DNA from: Curtobacterium sp. VKM Ac-2922
Lineage (GTDB): Bacteria; Actinomycetota; Actinomycetes; Actinomycetales; Microbacteriaceae
Direction: 5' to 3'
NCBI RefSeq assembly: GCF_022815645.1
Contig: NZ_JALGRO010000001.1
Coordinates: 341,288 to 405,287 of the forward strand
DNA: 64,000 nt
Both the position numbers and the translations under genes were made by a program. Positions within the stretch are counted from its first letter, which is position 1; every line of letters begins with the position of its first letter. A model generated the notes under the pieces. It made no database searches. It was not told the DNA's origin and saw only the letters and a program-made list of their open reading frames with translations. This document shows, in pieces, positions 50,150-57,327 of the stretch.

Positions 50150-50260
50150 ATGGGGATGAACAAGGAGCAGCGACGTACCGCCGTCATCGGGGGGATGGTT
50201 GCCGTCATCGTCGGCGGTGGTGTGGTCATCGCCTGGGCGACAGGGTTCATCACCTCGTAG
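50150..50260 (+). CDS. Very small single-helix membrane protein, 36 residues
   Basis: The frame begins MGMNKEQRRTAVIGGMVAVI and continues through one helix to a TAG at 50258. A basic start and a long Val/Gly/Ile core suit an N-in membrane peptide. No ribosome site is strong. Too short for similarity-based naming. Confidence 0.45.
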   Translation: MGMNKEQRRTAVIGGMVAVIVGGGVVIAWATGFITS

Positions 50261-50326
50261 GCGACCGGAGCCGACGAGCGCTCGTCGGGTGACCGGGCGG
50301 GCAGACCAGGTGATGCCGCTCGTGCC

Positions 50327-51046
50327 TCAGACGACGCCGCTGGTGCCGAGCAGGGACCCGATGACGAAGGTCGCGGCCAGGGCGAGTGCACCACCGATGA
50401 CGACGCGGACGGTGGCACGGCGGATCGAACCGCCACCGATCCTGGCACCGGTCGCGCCGGTGAGCGCGAGCGCGATGAGCACGACGACGAAGGTCACGGG
50501 GACGCGGATCGACTCGGGCGGCAGCAGGATCGCGAGCAGCGGCAGGACGGCACCGATGGAGAACGCTGCGGCAGAGGCGAACGCGGCGTGCCAGGGGCTG
50601 ACCACCTGGTCTTCGTCGATGCCGAGTTCGGTGCTCAGGTGGGCAGCGAGTGCGTCCTGCTGCGTCAGCTCGCCCGCGACGGCCTCGGCAGTCGCGCGCT
50701 GCAGACCGCGGGCCTGCCAGAGCTGGGTGAGCTCCTCGAGTTCCGCGTCCGGGTCGTCGGCGAGCTCGCGGCGTTCCTTGTCGATGAGCGACTGCTGGCT
50801 GTCCTTCTGGCTGCTCACCGACACGTACTCGCCGAGTGCCATCGAGATCGCTCCGCCCACCAGCGCCGCGATGCCCGCCGTCGCGATCGCGGGGACCGAG
50901 GTGGACGCTCCGGCGACACCGACGACGATCGATGCGGTCGACACGATGCCGTCGTTCGCGCCGAGCACCCCCGCTCGGAGCCAGTTCAGCCGCGACGCCA
51001 GGTCTCCGGTGTGGGCTTCGCCGGAGTGGGGTTCCGTGGTGGTCAT
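50327..51046 (-). CDS. VIT-family iron/manganese transporter
   Basis: A 239-residue membrane protein of the VIT1/CCC1 family. LNWLRAGVLGANDGIVSTAS opens helix 1 with the conserved Asp. GGAISMALGEYVSVSSQKD (helix 2) carries the metal-binding Met/Glu face, the cytoplasmic helical segment is rich in Glu (DAELEELTQLW), and three C-terminal helices follow. It exports or sequesters Fe2+/Mn2+. It is divergent from a DUF2231 gene across a 142-bp promoter region. Confidence 0.92.
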   Translation of the reverse strand: MTTTEPHSGEAHTGDLASRLNWLRAGVLGANDGIVSTASIVVGVAGASTSVPAIATAGIAALVGGAISMALGEYVSVSSQKDSQQSLIDKERRELADDPDAELEELTQLWQARGLQRATAEAVAGELTQQDALAAHLSTELGIDEDQVVSPWHAAFASAAAFSIGAVLPLLAILLPPESIRVPVTFVVVLIALALTGATGARIGGGSIRRATVRVVIGGALALAATFVIGSLLGTSGVV

Positions 51047-51188
51047 CACGCCAGCGAACCAGGTCGCGGGGCGCGTGTTCGTGTGGGAGTTCGAGTGATC
51101 GGGGAGTGCGGCTCGCGGACGAGGGCGGTGACCTGGGCCGTGCGGTCCTGTTGTGTTGACGAACAGCGGCGGCAGTGGTCGGCGCACG

Positions 51189-51668
51189 ATGTGGAAGGTC
51201 GACATGAACTGGCAGTTCGGCGGGATCCCGCTCCACCCCCTCTTCGTCCACCTGACCTCGGTCGCGGTCCCGGTGGCAGCCCTCGCCGCGATCGCCGTCG
51301 CGGCGTGGCCCGCTGCCCGGCGGTGGCTCTCCGTGGGTGCGCCGATCATCGCGCTGGTCGCGCTGGTGTCCGTGCCGCTGGCGACGTCGTCGGGGGAGTG
51401 GTTGGAGCACCGCGAGAAGGAGACGGCGCTGCTCGAGCGCCACACCGAGCTCGCTGACGGCCTGCTCCCGTGGTCGATCGCCGTGTTCGTGCTCCTGGTC
51501 CTGTGGTGGGGGTGGTACCGCTTCGGGGTCGCGCGCGTGACGAGCAGCGGTGCGCTCCGCGCTGTCGGGATCATCGGCCCGGTGCTCCTGATCGCCGTCG
51601 CGGTCGGGTCGCTCATCGAGGTGGTCGTCATCGGCCACGCCGGCGCTGCGTCCGTCTGGAAGGGCTGA
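51189..51668 (+). CDS. DUF2231-like membrane protein
   Basis: A 159-residue protein with about four helices. GGIPLHPLFVHLTSVAVPVA contains the conserved His-Pro...His pattern of DUF2231, followed by SGEWLEHREKETALLERHTE, a charged loop with His residues. Relatives are predicted haem- or metal-linked membrane proteins. Function unknown. Start at ATG 51189; ATG 51204 is an alternative. Confidence 0.75.
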   Translation: MWKVDMNWQFGGIPLHPLFVHLTSVAVPVAALAAIAVAAWPAARRWLSVGAPIIALVALVSVPLATSSGEWLEHREKETALLERHTELADGLLPWSIAVFVLLVLWWGWYRFGVARVTSSGALRAVGIIGPVLLIAVAVGSLIEVVVIGHAGAASVWKG

Positions 51669-51717
51669 CCGTACCGTTCGGCGTCGCCGCGCCGGTGTCG
51701 TGGTCCGGCCCACCGTC

Positions 51718-51758
51718 GGACGGGAGGCACGGTGCCAGCCGGCCACGCGCCTCCCGTG
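51718..51758 (+). terminator. Hairpin of the GGACGGGAGGC family
   Basis: GGACGGGAGGCACGGTGCCA and GCGCCTCCCGTGCG can form an imperfect stem. It is 50 bp after the DUF2231 stop codon and 62 bp before the tRNA half. It is related to the palindromes at 36662 and 38742. Confidence 0.6.
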
Positions 51759-51819
51759 CGCCACGGCGTGACGTCGCGTCCGCGATCGGCGTGACCGCAG
51801 CCCGTCGGATGACGGTGGA

Positions 51820-51866
51820 GGGCCTTTAGCTCAGCTCGTAGAGCGCCACGTCTACACCGTGGATGT
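51820..51866 (+). pseudogene. 5' half of a tRNA-Val gene
   Basis: GGGCCTT (acceptor), TAGCTCAGCTCGTAGAGC (D arm), then CCACG-TCTACAC-CGTGG (anticodon arm, Val anticodon TAC but with C instead of U at position 33) and ATGT. The T arm and 3' acceptor strand are missing. They are found 5.4 kb away at 57265-57312. The acceptor halves GGGCCTT and AGGGCCC can pair fully, with one G-U. Confidence 0.75.
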
Positions 51867-52005
51867 GAGTCCCGTCGCTCGCGCTCCGGTGGTTGTCGAA
51901 AGCCCAGGTCACGACGGTGATCGTCCCATTCACTCCGGCCGGTCCGAGCGTTGCGCTCGTGTCCGTGTAGGTCGGTGTCGGTGTCGGTGTGGGAATGGGG
52001 AAGTG

Positions 52006-54348
52006 CTAGGCGGCAGCGACCGGTTCCACCGTGACCGAGGACGTATCGATGTACGACAGGTCCGGGATAACGGCGGCGCACATCTGCTCGAAGTGCGGCC
52101 GATCCACTGCCGCGATGAAGCGGAACACCGACTCGAGGACGACCACTGCTTCGTGCATGTCCACGGGACGAGAGATGTCCGCTTCTTCGCTGTGCGACGA
52201 CTGGTGAAGGAAGCGCACCAGACGCTGGCGAACGGGTTGCTCGATTCGGTGTTCGTCGAACGCTGTCCGCATACTCCCATCGAAGTCGCCCATGTGCATT
52301 GGCAACCGGAAGGCGAGGAACGACTCCAAGAGCCGCCTCGCGCCGTTCGGTAGGAGCGCAGCAGCCTCAAGCTCAGCCTCGAACTGCGTACCGGCGTTCC
52401 GCTCGAGGACGGCACTGCCGACCCGCCAGAACAGGTAGTGGTACTGGGAGCGCAGCTTCTTGCGGAGTTGAGGGTCGCTCCAGCTCCGCAGGACCGGCAC
52501 GCGACGGGGGACGCCCTCAGCGTCGCGACTCACCCTTGAGCGCAGCTCGTGCAATGAGTACGAGTTGTCCCGACGGATCCGCGAATTCAGCCGGTCCAGT
52601 TGGTTCACCCACATCCGGAAGAGCTCGAAGCTGTGCGTGAGCAGGATTAACTGGTGGCGGATACCCGCTCCGACAAAGGTGTTCCAGAGGTGCCCGGAGA
52701 CGCCGACCATGATTTCCTGGTCGAGACTCGACACCGGATCGTCGATGATGACGGTCAGGTCGGCGCCACGCATCGTCTCGTCGCGGAGGCTGCACAGGAA
52801 GTGGAGCAGGGAGATCGCCGTCCGTTCGCCCTCGCTCAGACCGACGGCCGGGCGCCCGTCCCGTTCGATGGCGTAACGCCCGTCGACGGCGGTGAAGCGG
52901 AGCTCATCGCGACCGAGGAGGACGGCAACGTCTCGGGTGAGCTCGCTAGCAAGTGGTCCCGCGTCGAGCCCGGCAGAGTTCAGCCGCTCACGTTCGCGGG
53001 TCAACTGCTCGCGCTCGGCGGCATGGTCTGCCGCTCGTTGCTCGGCGCGGATCGCTCGCTCGGACAATGACACGTACTCCGAGCGGATCAACTCGACACG
53101 AGCGCGCTCGACACGATCGGCGGCGTCCGCGCGGATCGACTCAAACGCCGCCGAACGCTCGTTGTGGTCGCGCAGCACGAGGTTGAGGGCGGCTAAATCG
53201 TCCGATTGGCCGTCGACTGCACCGGCATCGAACGCAACCACGTCGAACATCGCGGAGCGCTTGGTCGCGATCGCACGGCGAACCGCGTCCAGCGCCTCGC
53301 TTCGAGATGTGATGGCCTCTCGCACCCCGGCGAGCAGCTCACCGTACGTGTCCCGGAGCGGCGGATACAAGAGATTTGCTGCCGGCGCCCGGGAGATCAT
53401 GGCCTGCTGAGCCGCGATGACCGAAGCGACGCGTCCGTTCAGTGCGTCGAGCGTGCGCTCCAGCTCCCGAAAGCGGCCGTCGAAGTGCGCGGCCAGAGCA
53501 CCTCGGCGCTCGTCGGTCACCACACCGCCACAGAACAGGCACCGGTCGAGTTGCTCATGCCTCGACACGCCTTCACTCACCCAGGTGCTGTCCTCTGGAT
53601 GCTCCGCCACGTCATCGAGTACTGCGTTCGAAACCGAGGTCGCAAGCGCCTGACGCACCTCAGCGACCAACGAAATGACACTTTCACCCGTGCATGTGAG
53701 GAGGGGGACAGGCTCCATCTTCTGCGGACGAACAGTTTCGAGATGCGTCGATATGACGTCGTCGAGAGATCCGTCGAACCTGGTCGGGAAGGAGTCGAGC
53801 AAGGCTTTCACTTGACGACGGTTGTAGGCCCGGCCGTACCGTGCGCTCACGTGCTGCAGCTCGCTGTGGATCGTCGCAGCGGTCGCCGTTGCGAGACGGT
53901 CGGCGGCATGTCGTGCGCGGCCGGCATCCGCGATCGCAAGACGCTCCTCGCTTTCGATGACATCGAGGCGTTCCGCGATCTGCGCGAGCCGTGCCTCGCG
54001 ACCAACGCTCTCCTGACCGAGGACGAGAAGCGGTGCTGCCTCGCTGCGATCCGCGCCGAAGCTAAGGTTGTTCTCGATGTAGTCGTGGTTGAACACGCGG
54101 ACGCGTGTCCAGAAGGGATCCTCGCTCGACGTGACATGACGAAGCCTGTCGCCATCCTCGACTGAGACATGAATGGTCGGGGTCGCGGACTCCGCGGTCG
54201 CCTCGCCAAAGGCTCGTGCGATAGAGGACTTTCCGGTGCCGTTGCCGCCGTAGACCACGTTGATCCGCTCAAAGTCTGCGGGATCGCTGCCGGGTTGCCA
54301 ACGCTGGAAAAGGCCAATGCCGTCGATACGGACGATGCGCTTGATCAC
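52006..54348 (-). CDS. RloC/PrrC-like AAA protein, putative anticodon nuclease
   Basis: A 780-residue protein of the AAA_13 group. It has Walker A GGNGTGKS (residues 34-41), a long coiled coil broken by a CxxC hook (Cys270/Cys273, RCLFCGG) as in RloC and Rad50-like proteins, the ABC signature LSEGE, Walker B LTVIIDDPVSSLD and an ILLTHS switch. The C-terminal domain has Arg671-x3-Glu675 (RRLLE) and later His715/His719 (LHQSSH), in the order of the Arg-Glu-His set of PrrC/RloC anticodon nucleases. These cleave tRNA on phage attack or DNA damage. GTG 54348 is chosen as start; ATG 54411 is possible. There is no type I restriction gene, which favours RloC over PrrC. Confidence 0.75.
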   Translation of the reverse strand: MIKRIVRIDGIGLFQRWQPGSDPADFERINVVYGGNGTGKSSIARAFGEATAESATPTIHVSVEDGDRLRHVTSSEDPFWTRVRVFNHDYIENNLSFGADRSEAAPLLVLGQESVGREARLAQIAERLDVIESEERLAIADAGRARHAADRLATATAATIHSELQHVSARYGRAYNRRQVKALLDSFPTRFDGSLDDVISTHLETVRPQKMEPVPLLTCTGESVISLVAEVRQALATSVSNAVLDDVAEHPEDSTWVSEGVSRHEQLDRCLFCGGVVTDERRGALAAHFDGRFRELERTLDALNGRVASVIAAQQAMISRAPAANLLYPPLRDTYGELLAGVREAITSRSEALDAVRRAIATKRSAMFDVVAFDAGAVDGQSDDLAALNLVLRDHNERSAAFESIRADAADRVERARVELIRSEYVSLSERAIRAEQRAADHAAEREQLTRERERLNSAGLDAGPLASELTRDVAVLLGRDELRFTAVDGRYAIERDGRPAVGLSEGERTAISLLHFLCSLRDETMRGADLTVIIDDPVSSLDQEIMVGVSGHLWNTFVGAGIRHQLILLTHSFELFRMWVNQLDRLNSRIRRDNSYSLHELRSRVSRDAEGVPRRVPVLRSWSDPQLRKKLRSQYHYLFWRVGSAVLERNAGTQFEAELEAAALLPNGARRLLESFLAFRLPMHMGDFDGSMRTAFDEHRIEQPVRQRLVRFLHQSSHSEEADISRPVDMHEAVVVLESVFRFIAAVDRPHFEQMCAAVIPDLSYIDTSSVTVEPVAAA

Positions 54349-54510
54349 GGGACCCCCGGCCCTTCGAGTGGACCCGGTGGGGTCGAACGAGCGCCGCGGC
54401 GCCGAGGTCAAGTATCTTGCACGCGGGAGTCGGCCACCGTCGTCGGCGACGGCGAGTCGCGCCGCTCGTCGTCACGATGCCGGCTCATCGGCAAGTAGGA
54501 TAAGCCCTGA

Positions 54511-54583
54511 GGGCTCTTAGCTCAGTTGGTAGAGCACTTCGCTTACACCGAAGTGGTCGGCGGTTCGAGCCCGCCAGAGCCCA
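54511..54583 (+). tRNA. tRNA-Val (anticodon UAC)
   Basis: A complete cloverleaf: acceptor GGGCTCT/AGAGCCC, D arm GCTCAGTTGGTAGAGC, anticodon stem CTTCG/CGAAG with loop CTTACAC (anticodon TAC, U33 present), T arm GGCGG-TTCGAGC-CCGCC, discriminator A. CCA is not fully encoded (CC then G). Its sequence differs from the split host tRNA-Val. It lies 162 bp upstream of, and divergent from, the nuclease-like gene. Confidence 0.95.
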
Positions 54584-54653
54584 CCGGACCTTCGCAATGG
54601 TTCCGGCTCGTGCTAAGGGTCAGCTCGACCGAATCGATTATTGATCAGCCGAC

Positions 54654-55064
54654 TTAGAGCTCGTGGGGCGCACGGGCCTGCACCGAGAGCTGTCCGCCGG
54701 GACCGTCGCCCCCCACGGTGACTCTGAACGGCTGCCCCGAGCCGTGATTCCGTCCAGCGCACGCGCATTCACACAGCCATGCGTTTTCCGGGAGTCCCGT
54801 CTTCCAGCACGCTTCCACGCATTTCTCGACCCCGCCGTGCTGGATGATCTTCACCCGGCCGTATCGTGCAGCGAGTCCAAGGATGACCGCGTTCGTGTGC
54901 GGCCGCGAGACCTACCACGATCGGGAGCTGGGGGAGTAGCCAACCTGACCCCGCCGTGAAGCGCAGAACATGTCTCCGAGGATGGTGTATCCGCGTCTGT
55001 TGCCCTCGAACGGCATGTTCTGAATCTCGGTGCGCCGGCCGGGGCGAATGGTCACCGTGAGAAC
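54654..55064 (-). pseudogene. Small Cys-rich protein gene interrupted by an amber codon
   Basis: One minus-strand frame runs from GTG 55064 (SVLTVTIRPGRRTEIQNMPF, then GYTILGDMFCASRRGQVGY) to a TAG at 54912. It resumes in the same frame (VSRPHTNAVILGLAARYGRV, VEKCVEACWKTGLPENAWLC, ECACAGRNHGSG) to a stop at 54654. Both sides read as one protein of about 136 residues, with Cys clustered as C-x3-C...C-x-C-x-C. Either it is a nonsense-mutated gene or the 66-residue second part is translated on its own from ATG 54854. Family unknown. Confidence 0.5.
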
Positions 55065-55256
55065 ACTCACGCTCCGAGCGTACGTGCTCTCAAGCGCTGC
55101 CCGAGGGAGGGCCAACCTCCTGATGACCCCGATCGAGGAACGTGCTCGACACCTGAACTCGGGGTGGCACTATCTGCCGACATGAGGGATCGTCGGTCGA
55201 ATGGGAAGCGCGGCAGCCACCGGGTCGGGATCGTTGAGCCAGCACGAGGTGATGCC

Positions 55257-56447
55257 GTGAGCCCCGACCAGTCAGGGAAGATCGCGGTCACTCTGCACGG
55301 GAGCCGCGTGATGATCGACCGCGTCGTCTTCGTCGAACTGTTTGAGAACTCTGTCGTGAGTGCACGTGTTCCCTATCGCCACGCCCTCGAACGGTCGATG
55401 ATCAGCTTCTCCGAACTCGTCGATCTGGCGCGCACTGCACAGGTGCCGTACGCACTCTGCTTCGCGCCGCGCGCGCTGGTTCGGGCGCAGGTCGAAACGA
55501 AAACGCAGAAGCTGCTGCAAGGGCTGAGTAAGGACACTTTCGCCGTCAACTCGCGTACGACGATCGAGCTGAGCGACGTCGAGCTCATCGTGAAGGATCT
55601 TGTGCGGAAGCAGATGATGCTGCGCACTCACGACGAGTCGCTCGCCGAGAACAAGATCGTTGGAGTCCTCCGGAAGCCTCGGGCGACGATCGAAGAGGAC
55701 GTCGCCGCACTGCTCACAGCCCTCGACTTGGATGTGGCCGTACTCCGCTCGGCGCGATCGAAAGGTGCCGCCTTGTCGTTGCTCATCGAGACGCTGGAGG
55801 CCCACCAGATCCTCGTCTCGCGCAGCGTCCGCGGCTTCATGCCGCAGCTCATCGAGGTCAAGTTCAGTGGGCTGACCATCAAGGACAAGAAAGTCCCGTA
55901 CATCTTTCTCTCGCGGGGGAGTCACGGCGACGACGAGGAGCCAGAGGGGCGTCAGCTCTTCACGCTGACCCTGCTCACGGTTTTGGTCGCGCGCGGTATC
56001 TTTGCGCCTGTCACCTACGACGGACGGAACCTCGCGTCGAACCCGGGCCGCGAGTACGACATCGTTGGCGAGATCCTGATGCCGGTGACGCAGATGAGAG
56101 CGGTTTCGTCCGACAATCTCGGGGAGATCAGGAGTACCGCCGACTCCTTCAAAGTGACTCCGAGCGCGATGGTGGTGCGCCTCCAGCGACTCGGGCTCCT
56201 CAGCCGTTCCGCGGCTCAGCGACACCTCGAGGAACTTCGCGTCAATTTCGCCAACCGGCCGAAGTCGCAGGGCCGCCAGCCGAAACCTGTGAACGGGGTC
56301 CGGACATACAACGGTCGAGAGCTCTCCGTCCGCATGCTCGGCGCGCTGGATGCCGGCAGGATTACCGAAGGTGAGTTCTGCCGAGCGGTCTGCGCGAACA
56401 AGATCCGGCCGCGAGAGATCCGAGACTTCCGGGAGGCGCTCGGATGA
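55257..56447 (+). CDS. ImmA/IrrE-like protein lacking the zinc motif
   Basis: A 396-residue protein. The N-terminal 200 residues are helical with a domain boundary near residue 90. PYIFLSRG...RQLFTLTLLTVLVARGIF stands where ImmA/IrrE peptidases have Phe-Thr-Leu-Ala-His-Glu-Leu-Gly-His. The His-Glu-x-x-His is gone. After it, DSFKVTPSAMVVRLQRLGLL is the usual C-terminal helix of that family. It therefore looks like a non-catalytic relative. GAGG lies 7 bp before GTG 55257. Its stop codon overlaps the start of the PIN-like gene, a layout well known for ImmA/IrrE plus DUF4411-type pairs. Confidence 0.6.
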   Translation: MSPDQSGKIAVTLHGSRVMIDRVVFVELFENSVVSARVPYRHALERSMISFSELVDLARTAQVPYALCFAPRALVRAQVETKTQKLLQGLSKDTFAVNSRTTIELSDVELIVKDLVRKQMMLRTHDESLAENKIVGVLRKPRATIEEDVAALLTALDLDVAVLRSARSKGAALSLLIETLEAHQILVSRSVRGFMPQLIEVKFSGLTIKDKKVPYIFLSRGSHGDDEEPEGRQLFTLTLLTVLVARGIFAPVTYDGRNLASNPGREYDIVGEILMPVTQMRAVSSDNLGEIRSTADSFKVTPSAMVVRLQRLGLLSRSAAQRHLEELRVNFANRPKSQGRQPKPVNGVRTYNGRELSVRMLGALDAGRITEGEFCRAVCANKIRPREIRDFREALG

Positions 56448-56884
56448 TGGGGACGTTCTACCTCCTCGACAACAACGTGTTGACTCGGCTGACGCCGGAG
56501 CAGCGCTCCTCGGCGTTTGTGCACGAGCAGTGTCGGCTGCCGTCCGAAGTGCTTCACGAAGCACGATTCCTTCCGGACGTCGATTCGCTGCGCGCGCTCG
56601 AATACATCACTAACGAGGGCGTCCTCCTGTACCTCGCGGCCGTGCTCCAACGTGTTCCAGCTGAGGACACGACCCTCATCGACCTCTATGCAAATCTCGG
56701 GAATGCCGACCCATTGTTGCTCGCGTGCGCGCTCGACGCGCTGGCCGAGGCCGAGCTGGGTCTGTTCGGTGCGGAGTGGGTGGTGGTGTCGAACGACCGC
56801 GCCGTGGTGACGCTGGCTGGTGACCTCGGCGTGCCAACACTCTCGAGCGAGGCGTTCTCCTCGGTGCTCGTCGAGGACAGCTGA
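56444..56884 (+). CDS. PIN-like (DUF4411-type) putative toxin nuclease
   Basis: A 146-residue protein. YLLDNNVLTRL (first acidic residue, Asp near position 8), PSEVLHEARFLPD (Glu), NADPLLLACALDA (Asp) and WVVVSNDRAV (Asp) form the four-acid pattern of PIN nucleases, which cleave RNA with Mg2+. It overlaps the upstream gene by 4 bp. Alone such proteins are usually toxic and are held in check by the partner. A toxin-antitoxin or defence role is likely but inferred. Confidence 0.68.
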   Translation: MMGTFYLLDNNVLTRLTPEQRSSAFVHEQCRLPSEVLHEARFLPDVDSLRALEYITNEGVLLYLAAVLQRVPAEDTTLIDLYANLGNADPLLLACALDALAEAELGLFGAEWVVVSNDRAVVTLAGDLGVPTLSSEAFSSVLVEDS

Positions 56885-57264
56885 GACGGAGCGGTCGGGC
56901 CACGCCGGTTCGTCTTTGCTTCCTCAGTCGCATGACAGGTCTCGCTCCTCCGAGCGCTCGCGTCGAGCTCGCATCATCCGCGATGGCGGCCATGTCTCCG
57001 TCGTCGTCCATCCAGTGGGAGTGGCGTTTGACGGTCTGCTGTGTCGTGCTGTGACCAACCTGGCGCAGCCAATTCGTCGCGCGGACCTTCGCCGCCTACA
57101 GTGCCGGCGTCGCGAGTCCTCGTGTGTGCTCGGGTGCTTCTGCGTGTCGGTGTGGTGTTGGTGAAGACTCGGACGCGAGCAACTAGCGGCAGAGAACCGG
57201 ACTTTAAACAGCTGCGATGTTTGCGGTTACTTGCCTACCGGTCCGGCTGCGCCCAGGGATAAGG
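56885..57264. other. Intergenic right end of the island
   Basis: About 380 bp with lower GC than the surroundings in places (AAACCGGAC-like and TTTAAACAGC segments). No convincing gene is present: the open frames are Cys/Arg-rich and lack ribosome sites. An integrase remnant was looked for and not seen. Confidence 0.5.
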
Positions 57265-57312
57265 ACGTTGACACCGTGGATGTCGTCGGTTCGATCCCGG
57301 CAGGGCCCACCA
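57265..57312 (+). pseudogene. 3' half of a tRNA-Val gene with CCA
   Basis: From ACG-TTGACAC-CGTGG (loop with anticodon GAC) it has the variable region, the T arm GTCGG-TTCGATC-CCGGC, the acceptor strand AGGGCCC, discriminator A and an encoded CCA. The 5' side of its anticodon stem is incomplete (GGACG cannot pair over all five bases), and no D arm lies upstream. It complements the 5' half at 51820. Confidence 0.75.
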
Positions 57313-57327
57313 GCAGCAAGGTCGCCG

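Larger units (their letters stand above)
51854..57283. mobile_element. Genomic island inserted in a tRNA-Val gene
   Basis: A 13-bp direct repeat ACACCGTGGATGT at 51854-51866 and 57271-57283 lies at the break of the two tRNA-Val halves, as attL and attR would. In between are an RloC/PrrC-like gene, a complete tRNA-Val, a broken Cys-rich gene and an ImmA-like/PIN-like pair. Codon use is less G/C-ending than the flanks, especially at 55.2-56.9 kb. No integrase gene was found, so the enzyme was lost or acted in trans. The tRNA split and repeats are seen; the island interpretation is inference. Confidence 0.7.

Noticed and set aside
51833..51990. A leftward frame reading through the tRNA-Val half (…GVNGTITVVTWAFDNHRSAS…)
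   Set aside because: It looks partly protein-like but ends inside the tRNA sequence and has no start site. The tRNA arms are too well formed to be chance, so I kept the tRNA reading.
56885..57264. Integrase gene fragment at the right end of the tRNA island
   Set aside because: No Arg...His-x-x-Arg...Tyr pattern and no serine-recombinase motif could be found in any frame.
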